A stretch of DNA of 32,761 nt from a virus. Both the position numbers and the translations under genes were made by a program. Within the stretch, counting starts at the first letter, position 1; every line of letters starts with the position of its first letter. Positions 22,606 to 29,251 of this stretch are shown one piece after another. The notes beneath the pieces are model-generated. The model saw only the letters and a list, made by a program, of their open reading frames with translations, was not told the origin of the DNA and did not search any database. The stretch lies in the IMG/VR virus record IMGVR_UViG_3300047548_001365, positions 1 to 32,761 of that record, one strand, 5' to 3'.

Positions 22606-23628
22606 ATGAAACTGCTACTATTGTTTGTAGTATCGCTTCTCACTGCCTGTGCCCATACTACTCAAGTGGAGCCACCACTTAGGGTAGTGGGCAAAGGTGC
22701 GACATACGAAGCAGCAAAGCAAAGTGCGTTCAGGGATGCCATTGAACTAAAAGTAGGTTCAATGGTTCTTAGCGAGCGCGAAACAGCTAACTTCATTCAA
22801 ACCCGTAATGAAATTTTAGTGTATAGTGCTGGCTTTGTTGACGACTATAAAATAATCAACAGAGTAGATGGTGCGGGCACAGTATATATTACTATGGATG
22901 TTTGGGTTAGTTCCACAAAACTATCTAATAGATTGCTCAGTACCAACAACTCAATTCAATCATTTGACGCATCAAGGCATTTGGCTCAGACCTCAACTAT
23001 TCAGCGTGAAAGAGAGCAATCAGGTAAAATGCTGCGTGAAGTGATGAATGACTATCCCAAACGAGCTTTCAAACTAGAGCAGTTTCCCTATAAACTATCA
23101 GTTACTAACGATAATAAAACTCTACTATCTGTGGGCTATAGGCTAAGTTATGACTATAATTGGCTACAATCAGTAAACGCGGCATTGTTGAAGTTTAGTG
23201 ATGGAACGAATCCACTAAATAACTTTTTGAACGGTGCTGCGATTCAATCACAAGCTGAAGCTGTAATTATCAGTAAAAGTCCCAATGCTATTATCATGGG
23301 TGAAAAGCGGCACTATACATTTACGAATATGGATAACTTTTTAATTTTTAGAGATTCATTCTTTTATGGTAATGAGGTTAGAATTAGTATGAAATTTTAT
23401 GATAGCAATCATAGAGTTATTCATTATAGTTGTTGGCGTCCCGTGTTCATGAATGAACGCAGCAGTACTGGCGAATTTTATAGGTTTATTTCACCTGAGG
23501 GTAATAGATTTGCAGTGATGGGTAATTCTTACGAAGATGGTACCATTAAAGTGACCCTAAGTAAGGATTTGCTTAAAAACATGAGGCATATTGAAATTGC
23601 AATTTCATCTGTAAATGAATGCAAATGA
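22606..23628 (+). CDS. Lipoprotein with LPP20/FlgO-like N-terminal domain
   Basis: This 340-residue protein has lipobox LTAC (MKLLLLFVVSLLTAC, Cys at 15). Residues 25-110 (VVGKGATYEAAKQSAFRDAIELKVGSMV... FVDDYKIINRVDGAGTVYITMDVWVSS) resemble the LPP20/FlgT-N domain of bacterial envelope and flagellar-base lipoproteins. The rest is a beta-rich domain not recognised. There is no obvious Shine-Dalgarno, so it probably relies on coupling with the upstream lipoprotein gene 2 nt away. Confidence 0.75.
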   Translation: MKLLLLFVVSLLTACAHTTQVEPPLRVVGKGATYEAAKQSAFRDAIELKVGSMVLSERETANFIQTRNEILVYSAGFVDDYKIINRVDGAGTVYITMDVWVSSTKLSNRLLSTNNSIQSFDASRHLAQTSTIQREREQSGKMLREVMNDYPKRAFKLEQFPYKLSVTNDNKTLLSVGYRLSYDYNWLQSVNAALLKFSDGTNPLNNFLNGAAIQSQAEAVIISKSPNAIIMGEKRHYTFTNMDNFLIFRDSFFYGNEVRISMKFYDSNHRVIHYSCWRPVFMNERSSTGEFYRFISPEGNRFAVMGNSYEDGTIKVTLSKDLLKNMRHIEIAISSVNECK

Positions 23629-23655
23629 GCAAAAGTTAATGTAGGGCATAATAAA

Positions 23656-23663
23656 GATAAGTA
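23656..23663 (+). promoter_or_regulatory. Candidate late promoter octamer before clpX, leaderless type
   Basis: GATAAGTA ends 5 nt before the clpX ATG, with no Shine-Dalgarno. A TATAAT at 23662-23667 lies one nucleotide before the ATG, too close to be a useful -10 for this start. Confidence 0.45.
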
Positions 23664-23668
23664 TAATA

Positions 23669-24862
23669 ATGACGACAGAAAACAAACTTAATCATTGTTC
23701 TTTTTGCGGGAACCATAAGGATGTAGTTAAAAAACTTATAGTAGGTGATGACGTAGCTATATGCAGCGATTGTATCGACCTATGTAATACGCTCATCAAA
23801 GATGACAAGGTTGATGATTCTACTACTCAATCTGGTGTCAATGATCCCGTTTTAGTAAAACAATACTTAGATGACCACGTAATAGGGCAAGATCATGCTA
23901 AAATGATTTTGAGCGTAGCAATTACTAATCACTATAAGCGCATAAACAATCCCCCAAAAGACCTAGAAATACAAAAAGGTAATGTGCTCCTTTTAGGTCC
24001 TACTGGATCAGGTAAAACATTATTAGCTAAAACTGTAGCAAAGTATCTCAATGTTCCTTTTGTGGTTGCCGATGCCACTTCATTGACTGAAGCAGGTTAT
24101 GTGGGTGATGACGTTGAAAGCATGATTAGTATGCTATTAAACGCGGCTAACGGTGATGCAAAATTAGCTGAACGCGGTATCGTATTCATCGATGAAATTG
24201 ATAAAATTGCTAGAAAAAGCGAATCAACAAGTATTACCCGAGACGTTTCAGGTGAAGGCGTACAACAAGCATTACTAAAACTAGTTGAAGGAACTACATG
24301 TAGAGTACCTTCTACAGGTGGCAGAAAACATCCCAGCGGAGATATGGTTGAGATTAATACAAAAAACATATTGTTTATTGCTGGTGGAGCATTTGTGGGT
24401 TTAGGTGAAATTGTTGAAAGCAGATTGCGTGGTACTAACATTGGATTCGGAGCAGAAGTAAAAAGTAAATTAGACTATGATCTAAGTGATGTCACACCTG
24501 ATGATCTTACAAAATTTGGTATGATTCCTGAACTAATTGGTAGATTTACTACGGTAGTGAGTTTGGATAAATTAACTAAAGAAGATTTGGTGCAAGTTTT
24601 GACTGAGGTAAAAAACAACTACATAGATCAATATAAGTATTTGTTTAGTTTAGACGATATTCAACTAGTTATAGATAAATCTGCAATTGATGAAATCGCA
24701 GAAAAATGTCTGAGGTTGAAAACAGGTGCCCGAGGATTGCATACTGAGATAGAGCGAGCTTTATTGCCACATATGTTCAATGTACGTAAATATGTAGAAA
24801 AAAACATTGGCAAGATAAATATAAGCAGAGAAGAAATTCTCAATCCTAAACCATTTATTTGA
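23669..24862 (+). CDS. clpX: ClpX, ATP-dependent unfoldase
   Basis: The 397-residue protein is a near full-length ClpX. It has the zinc domain (Cys 10, 13, 32, 35), Walker A GPTGSGKT (110-117), pore loop GYVG (143-146), Walker B VFIDEID (172-178), the RKH loop (219-221), the ClpP-docking tripeptide IGF (258-260), arginine finger GRF (near 292) and sensor-2 TGAR. ClpX unfolds tagged proteins and feeds them to ClpP, which this phage also encodes at 29252. It may act with phage or host ClpP. Divergence from host-type ClpX is clear from the short linker and changed loops (GYVGDD for GYVGED). Confidence 0.97.
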   Translation: MTTENKLNHCSFCGNHKDVVKKLIVGDDVAICSDCIDLCNTLIKDDKVDDSTTQSGVNDPVLVKQYLDDHVIGQDHAKMILSVAITNHYKRINNPPKDLEIQKGNVLLLGPTGSGKTLLAKTVAKYLNVPFVVADATSLTEAGYVGDDVESMISMLLNAANGDAKLAERGIVFIDEIDKIARKSESTSITRDVSGEGVQQALLKLVEGTTCRVPSTGGRKHPSGDMVEINTKNILFIAGGAFVGLGEIVESRLRGTNIGFGAEVKSKLDYDLSDVTPDDLTKFGMIPELIGRFTTVVSLDKLTKEDLVQVLTEVKNNYIDQYKYLFSLDDIQLVIDKSAIDEIAEKCLRLKTGARGLHTEIERALLPHMFNVRKYVEKNIGKINISREEILNPKPFI

Positions 24863-24868
24863 GGAATT

Positions 24869-25090
24869 ATGAAGTTACAAGGAAACAAAGTTTATGTAAA
24901 GGACGACAATGTTGATCGCGCTTTACGTCAATTCAAGAAAAAAGTAGCAGACTCAGGTCTACTACAAGATTTACAAGAGCGTCAAGCTTATGTAAAACCT
25001 ACAATCAAGAAAAAGCTTGCAAAGGCACAGGCTAAACGTAGATGGAAAAAATATCTTAGGGATCAAGAGTTGCCCAAAAAGATGTTTTGA
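24869..25090 (+). CDS. rpsU: Ribosomal protein bS21 homologue
   Basis: The 73-residue protein matches bS21: VYVKDDNVDRALRQFKKKV then ERQAYVKPTIKKKLAKAQAKRRWKK, aligning with E. coli VALRRFKRSCEKAG and [21 protein letters not shown]. In E. coli bS21 helps the small subunit engage mRNA at initiation. Phage bS21 homologues are known and are proposed to favour phage mRNA translation, which would matter here if many late mRNAs lack leaders. A GAGGAA Shine-Dalgarno lies 6 nt after clpX, so it is in the clpX operon. Confidence 0.92.
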   Translation: MKLQGNKVYVKDDNVDRALRQFKKKVADSGLLQDLQERQAYVKPTIKKKLAKAQAKRRWKKYLRDQELPKKMF

Positions 25091-25128
25091 TACACAAAAT
25101 CTCTTTATTTTTTACGCAAACATAGTAT

Positions 25129-25136
25129 AATAAATA
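25129..25136 (+). promoter_or_regulatory. Candidate promoter region of hsp20
   Basis: AATAAATA overlaps a TATAAT (25126-25131) that has no good -35 box. A late-type start here would give a leader of about 55 nt, opening with the hairpin at 25141-25161. Confidence 0.35.
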
Positions 25137-25140
25137 AATT

Positions 25141-25161
25141 TGTAGATGCTTCGGGTCTACA
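25141..25161 (+). promoter_or_regulatory. Stem-loop in the hsp20 leader
   Basis: TGTAGA (25141-25146) pairs with TCTACA (25156-25161) around a 9-nt loop. It lies 21-36 nt before the Shine-Dalgarno, and TTTGCT (25175-25180) sits just upstream of AAAAGGAGG. It may be a stabilising 5' hairpin or part of a temperature-sensitive leader; neither is shown. Confidence 0.35.
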
Positions 25162-25196
25162 CATTATGTCATTATTTGCTTAAAAGGAGGAATAAA

Positions 25197-25640
25197 ATGA
25201 CCAAAACTTTAACATTACGTGCCTTAGACATTCCATCAGTACATAAATTTGGTATCGGGTTTGACCGAATGTTTGATGAACTACAACGTCTAACAGAACA
25301 ACAAGGCACTTATCCACCTTATAACATTATTAAAGTCAGTGACAATGAATTCACTATTGAATTAGCTGTTGCTGGATTCAGTGAGGGTGAGATTGATATT
25401 CAAGTAGAAAAAAATATTCTTACAATCAAAGGTAGTAAAATCAAAGACATTGATGCTGCTCCCGTTGAATTCTTAGTAAAGAATATTGCTACAAGGGACT
25501 TTGAACGAGAGTTTACGCTAGCAGAATATGTAGAAGTAGTTGACGCCAGCGTTTCTAACGGAATTCTTTCAGTTTCACTAGAAAGAAAAGTACCTGAACA
25601 AGATTTACCTAAGCGTATTGCGATTACTTATAATAAATAA
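25197..25640 (+). CDS. Hsp20/alpha-crystallin small heat-shock protein
   Basis: The 147-residue protein is IbpA-like: an N-terminal VHKFGIGFDRMFDELQRL, the alpha-crystallin domain (about 40-130; YNIIKVSDNEFTIELAVAGF, NILTIKG, VVDASVSNGILSVSLER) and a C-terminal IxI motif (RIAI) used for oligomerisation. It holds unfolded proteins for refolding or degradation. Hsp20 is a common T4-like phage gene. A strong AAAAGGAGG supports the ATG at 25197 over 25146. Confidence 0.95.
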   Translation: MTKTLTLRALDIPSVHKFGIGFDRMFDELQRLTEQQGTYPPYNIIKVSDNEFTIELAVAGFSEGEIDIQVEKNILTIKGSKIKDIDAAPVEFLVKNIATRDFEREFTLAEYVEVVDASVSNGILSVSLERKVPEQDLPKRIAITYNK

Positions 25641-25646
25641 TATAAT
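25618..25646 (+). promoter_or_regulatory. Possible promoter of clpS
   Basis: TTGCGA and TATAAT are 17 nt apart; the -35 box lies within the end of the hsp20 gene. The -10 box and spacing match the other early promoters, but the -35 box is imperfect. Confidence 0.5.
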
Positions 25647-25648
25647 AA

Positions 25649-25668
25649 GGCGTGTCTCAAGGCACGCC
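25649..25668 (+). promoter_or_regulatory. Stem-loop between hsp20 and clpS
   Basis: GGCGTGTC pairs with GGCACGCC (8 bp, one G-U) around a TCAA loop. There is no following T-run, so a terminator is unlikely; it may protect mRNA ends or modulate clpS expression. Confidence 0.6.
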
Positions 25669-25686
25669 ACTAACAAGTGAGATAAA

Positions 25687-25995
25687 ATGTCAAAAACAGA
25701 AATTAAACCCAAAATTGCTCCGCTAACAAATCTAAAAGAGCCATCTTTGTACAAAGTGATTTATTTCAACGATAGTGTTACCACTATGGACTTTGTTATG
25801 GGAACTCTTATAGATTATTTTGATTACAACGATGAAACTGCCCTAGCAATCACTAAAAATATTCATGAGCAAGGCAGTGCTGTGGTTGCAGTTCTACCCT
25901 ATGAAATCGCAGAGCAGCGTGGAATTGAAGTTACACTTGACGCAAGAGCAAGTGGTTTCCCATTACAAGTTAAAATTGAAGCGGAAACTAATTAA
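25687..25995 (+). CDS. clpS: ClpS, N-degron adaptor of Clp protease
   Basis: The 102-residue protein has the ClpS core: YKVIYFNDSVTTMDFVMGTL (22-41) and NIHEQGSAVVAVLPYEIAE (58-76). N-degron pocket residues E. coli Asn34, Asp35, Thr38, Met40 and His66 correspond to N28, D29, T32, M34 and H60, all kept; Asp36 is replaced by Ser30. ClpS normally delivers N-end-rule substrates to ClpA (or ClpC), not ClpX, and no ClpA is in this window. It may work on host ClpA or with an altered partner. It overlaps the convergent gene by 4 nt. Confidence 0.92.
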   Translation: MSKTEIKPKIAPLTNLKEPSLYKVIYFNDSVTTMDFVMGTLIDYFDYNDETALAITKNIHEQGSAVVAVLPYEIAEQRGIEVTLDARASGFPLQVKIEAETN

Positions 25996-26690
25996 ACCTC
26001 GATCGATATTCTTTTAGGCCAATAAGGTCGTTTTTTGAGGTAAGGGTTATTTATATAGTGGATATTACTAATTGTAGTATCCACTATTTTTTCATATGTG
26101 CCAAAAGCCCAACTGACAACTTTCTTTTGGGTATCAGAAGAAAGTATAACATCTAATGATATTTCATCTTCCGCACTTTTTGGATGCTCACCAAAATATA
26201 ATTGTAGTTTAGGAACTGAGCTACTTACAATCATAATTTTTTTCACATCTAAATGCATTTGAAGTTTTTCTATAGTTGCTTGAAGATAAGCTAAATCTTC
26301 ATATCTATGAACTTCATTTTGCGCTTGTTCAATAATACTGAATTTATCTTCTAATCCATACCAGCCATTTGACCCCACTACTGCCACGCCATCCACAATT
26401 ATTACATGATGATGAAGCATAGTTACACCTCTTATATCATCGCATAATATGGCAATCTCAGCCGTTCTTTCATGTATGTTAAGAATGTTTTTATATTCTA
26501 AGAATCCAGGCGTGTAAAAGATAGCATGATAGAATCTACCTAAATGTCTTAGAGTTTGTTCTATAGTTCTTAAATCATTGCTTATATTACCTGCAATGAC
26601 GCAATATAGGCTGGTAGCCTTAGATTCCCAATTAAAAGAATCATCAGGTTCTAGATACAAATCGCTGATTAAATCAAATCCTACTGACAC
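25992..26690 (-). CDS. Metallophosphoesterase-fold protein lacking metal ligands
   Basis: The 232-residue protein follows the calcineurin-like phosphoesterase layout, but each metal-binding motif is changed: SDLYLE (9-14) for SDLHLE, AGNI (33-36) for AGDI, TPGFLEY (60-66) for VPGNHEY, VSSSVP (155-160) for the T-H-H motif, and FGTYE (196-200) for the GHTH motif. The fold is inferred from order and spacing. Loss of all ligands argues for a non-catalytic binding protein. It starts 2 nt after the upstream minus-strand gene's stop, so both are one operon. Confidence 0.7.
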   Translation of the reverse strand: MSVGFDLISDLYLEPDDSFNWESKATSLYCVIAGNISNDLRTIEQTLRHLGRFYHAIFYTPGFLEYKNILNIHERTAEIAILCDDIRGVTMLHHHVIIVDGVAVVGSNGWYGLEDKFSIIEQAQNEVHRYEDLAYLQATIEKLQMHLDVKKIMIVSSSVPKLQLYFGEHPKSAEDEISLDVILSSDTQKKVVSWAFGTYEKIVDTTISNIHYINNPYLKKRPYWPKRISIEV

Positions 26691-26692
26691 GA

Positions 26693-27028
26693 TTACTTTT
26701 TAGGTGTTGATTTTTGTTTTTTGGGTTTTCCTGACTTTACTCCTGATGCTTTAGCTTTAGGTGCCTTTGGCCTTTTAGCTGCGGCACCGCCATCAACTTT
26801 TTTAAGTTTAGGTTTGGCCATCTTGGCAGGTTCTTGTGCTGATTTTTCTTCAGCAGAAGTTACAACTGTAACACCAAAAGTTTCGTCCATTGTGTAAACA
26901 ACAGGAGTTTCAACTTTATAAGGAACAGATTCTGGTGCAGGTTGTGCAGGCTTACGGTTAGACCAATAATAGAATATGCCATAAGCTACAGCTACCAAAA
27001 CAATAACACCCATAATAAATAATTCCAT
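26693..27028 (-). CDS. Membrane-anchored protein with basic tail
   Basis: This 111-residue protein has one N-terminal membrane span (about 3-22, GVIVLVAVAYGIFYYW), a Pro/Val/Glu linker, and a Lys/Ala/Pro-rich tail (KPKLKKVDGG... KQKSTPKK). The tail could bind nucleic acid or acidic surfaces on the cytoplasmic side. A strong AGGAGA ribosome site is present. It is not recognised as a named family. Confidence 0.7.
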   Translation of the reverse strand: MELFIMGVIVLVAVAYGIFYYWSNRKPAQPAPESVPYKVETPVVYTMDETFGVTVVTSAEEKSAQEPAKMAKPKLKKVDGGAAAKRPKAPKAKASGVKSGKPKKQKSTPKK

Positions 27029-27049
27029 TTTTATCTCCTAGTAAAATAG

Positions 27050-27057
27050 TATTTACT
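27050..27057 (-). promoter_or_regulatory. Candidate T4-like late promoter octamer
   Basis: The minus strand reads AGTAAATA followed by CTATT, close to the T4 late promoter TATAAATACTATT, 21 nt before the ATG at 27028, with a Shine-Dalgarno in between. Confidence 0.45.
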
Positions 27058-27092
27058 ATGGTTTTTACCATAACATACTTTTCCTGTCAGTA

Positions 27093-27121
27093 TTGACATG
27101 CTACTATTTTTACTTTATACT
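27093..27121 (+). promoter_or_regulatory. Sigma70-type promoter overlapping a late motif
   Basis: TTGACA, 17 nt, TATACT. The -10 box overlaps the late-type octamer at 27119-27126, so the gene at 27132 may be read both early and late. Confidence 0.7.
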
Positions 27122-27126
27122 AAATA
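27119..27126 (+). promoter_or_regulatory. Candidate late promoter octamer, leaderless type
   Basis: ACTAAATA ends 5 nt before the ATG at 27132, with no Shine-Dalgarno. Confidence 0.45.
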
Positions 27127-27131
27127 TTACT

Positions 27132-27620
27132 ATGCCTAATTTAGATTTGCTAAACCTGATGCATGAACCACTACCCAATATTTCTTATCAAAAGAAAATG
27201 GGTTATAGGACTCATATTGGTGAAGTTGAAAATTTATATAAGCTTATAAATGAAAGCGTTTTTGATAATAAGTTGTCCATGCCCGAAATTATAGTCAAGG
27301 GAAGGTGCAGACAATATTGGGGGGTATGTTTTGGAGAAATAGAGAAACCTGACGAGTCCCACAGTTATTGTAGAATCAAATTGATGGACAAATGGTTTTG
27401 TAGACAATGGTTGATAACTACATTAGCACACGAAATGTGTCATCAATACCAATGGGACATCATTAGTGAAGAGCGTAAGTTATTAGGTAAAGAACCCATC
27501 ATGAGTCATGGTCCTACATTTTTTATCCATAGACCCAGGTTAGCCGAACATATGATTAGTTTGAAAAGATACCACGGTATGAAGAGCTGGTTCAAAACAC
27601 AAGACTTTTTCAAATCATAA
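27132..27620 (+). CDS. SprT-like zinc metallopeptidase
   Basis: The 162-residue protein has a SprT-like layout: YKLINESVFDNKLSMPEI near 36-53, a beta region with WGVCFGEI, then TLAHEMCHQYQWD with HEMCH at 100-104, and a likely third ligand in MSHGPTFF. SprT-type proteins are zinc proteases, and the eukaryotic relative Spartan cuts DNA-protein crosslinks; the role here is unknown. The ATG at 27132 is preferred because earlier in-frame codons lie in the promoter. Confidence 0.85.
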   Translation: MPNLDLLNLMHEPLPNISYQKKMGYRTHIGEVENLYKLINESVFDNKLSMPEIIVKGRCRQYWGVCFGEIEKPDESHSYCRIKLMDKWFCRQWLITTLAHEMCHQYQWDIISEERKLLGKEPIMSHGPTFFIHRPRLAEHMISLKRYHGMKSWFKTQDFFKS

Positions 27621-27622
27621 CA

Positions 27623-27630
27623 GATAAATA
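27623..27630 (+). promoter_or_regulatory. Candidate late promoter octamer, leaderless type
   Basis: GATAAATA ends 6 nt before the ATG at 27637, with no Shine-Dalgarno. Confidence 0.55.
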
Positions 27631-27636
27631 CATATT

Positions 27637-29181
27637 ATGCGTGATATTTTAGACTTACTTGAAAGTATTGTATTAGACGAAAGCCGTGGTTTAGCGGGTA
27701 GGAAACCTGGAGATATATTCAAAAATTCAAAAGGCGAAGAAATAACATTTGATAACATAGCATTTTATCCTGATGGTGGGGGTAAGTACGAATCTGAGCA
27801 AATGGATGCTGCTATTCAGCAAGTTCAACAACAAGCAAACAATATACGATGGCAAAATGCACGCACTGCTAAAAGTGGTGGATTCGCTATAGCTACTTTT
27901 CAGGGCCCTAATGGACCTATATATGTAGGAAGATATTTAGAAAAAGTAAGTCCAGATCCATTACAAAATAAAGTACCTAATGAGTTTGATGATTTTAGAT
28001 TGGCGGGTAAAGCTGCCGCAAAAACACAAGCAGGTTTGACGCCACAAGACTTACTAATAGATAAACTCAATCTTAGTATACCTAAGATAATGAATCAGCT
28101 TGCTAAATCATTGGGCACAGATAATCCCCTATATGCTGTAGCTCACAAAGTGGCTATGGGTGAGGGGTTACCTATTGTATTTCCTGCACCTCAAAGTATA
28201 AGCTTTAGTGCATTCCGTGATTATTTTTGCGAGATACTACAGCCAATAGCACTTATCAATGGAACCTACACAGGTAATGCTGGAGAAGCAGCAGAAATTT
28301 TCATGGATGGTACATTTGAAAATTGTTTAGCAAGCTTTGACGATAGTAAGAATGCTGGGTTGAGTGATAGTATTCTAACAAATCCTGAAGGCAAAGAAAT
28401 AAAAATCAGTAGTAAAGGTGGAAAGGGCGCAACTGCTAGCGTGAGTAATCTAGTTGATAGCGTAAACGATTTACAAAGCACACCTAATGGTAGAAAGCTA
28501 TTAAAGAAATATGGTACAGTTATTGATCTAGTTAAAGATTTAAAAGCAGCAGGTCAAGCAGGTGCCCCATTGATTTTAGGTGTTAAATATGGCATCATAA
28601 ATGAACAAGAAGCGGATCAAATTCGTGCTATGAAAACTATGGCACCTGTCCCATATGACAGTATCAGCAAACTTAAACTTACTCCTAATCTTAAAAAGTT
28701 AGCCAATAGTAAAAAGCCAGAAAACCTAGAGCAAGTGAACATGTATTATCACTTGATTGCTGTAGTAGCACATTTGGCAGCAGATGAAGTAAATGAAAAA
28801 ACTGACTTTAGTAAAGCCGCCGCTGATATTCTAAACAACGGTGCATTGGTTCAAGTTTATACTAAAGCCAAAGAGGGCAAAACAGAATGGATCCTGCAAG
28901 AGTTTAATACAGTATATCCTGGTGAAAGCATCAAAGGGGTTTATCTATCTGCTGGTAAAACTTACTATAGTACAGGCATCAAAGGTAACTATACATTCAA
29001 GATCGACAAAGGTGCAGGTGTAGCTAAAGAAAAACTAGCAGATGCACCTACAGCAGTTGGCGTAGCTGACATAGACTTGGCTACCGCCTCACAAAAAATT
29101 GTAGGTGGACCTTCTACCAGAAAAGCAATTAAACCCGCTCAGGATGCCGTTCCTGGTGTGGGCAGAACAAAGCGCCGATAA
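27637..29181 (+). CDS. Large late protein, possible nuclease-like core
   Basis: The 514-residue soluble protein is not firmly recognised. A central block (GNAGEAAEIFMDGTF, then LSDSILTNPEGKEIKISSKGGKGA, about residues 210-270) has the order Glu, Asp, then E-x-K seen in PD-(D/E)xK nucleases, a weak signature only. The N-terminus MRDILDLLESIVLDESRG looks like the short helical starts of some T4-like virion proteins. The late-type octamer abuts the ATG, which points to late expression. It could be a virion protein, packaged enzyme or nuclease. Confidence 0.75.
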   Translation: MRDILDLLESIVLDESRGLAGRKPGDIFKNSKGEEITFDNIAFYPDGGGKYESEQMDAAIQQVQQQANNIRWQNARTAKSGGFAIATFQGPNGPIYVGRYLEKVSPDPLQNKVPNEFDDFRLAGKAAAKTQAGLTPQDLLIDKLNLSIPKIMNQLAKSLGTDNPLYAVAHKVAMGEGLPIVFPAPQSISFSAFRDYFCEILQPIALINGTYTGNAGEAAEIFMDGTFENCLASFDDSKNAGLSDSILTNPEGKEIKISSKGGKGATASVSNLVDSVNDLQSTPNGRKLLKKYGTVIDLVKDLKAAGQAGAPLILGVKYGIINEQEADQIRAMKTMAPVPYDSISKLKLTPNLKKLANSKKPENLEQVNMYYHLIAVVAHLAADEVNEKTDFSKAAADILNNGALVQVYTKAKEGKTEWILQEFNTVYPGESIKGVYLSAGKTYYSTGIKGNYTFKIDKGAGVAKEKLADAPTAVGVADIDLATASQKIVGGPSTRKAIKPAQDAVPGVGRTKRR

Positions 29182-29194
29182 GTTACCAAAACTA

Positions 29195-29223
29195 TTGACC
29201 TAGACCATATTTTATTGTATAAT
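29195..29223 (+). promoter_or_regulatory. Sigma70-type promoter of clpP
   Basis: TTGACC, 17 nt, TATAAT. It gives clpP its own transcript, separate from clpX. Confidence 0.8.
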
Positions 29224-29251
29224 CTATTATACAAATTAAAAGGAATAAAAT

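Noticed and set aside
23662-23667. TATAAT as a -10 box for clpX
   Set aside because: It ends one nucleotide before the ATG, so transcription would begin inside the gene, and no -35 box lies 17 nt upstream.
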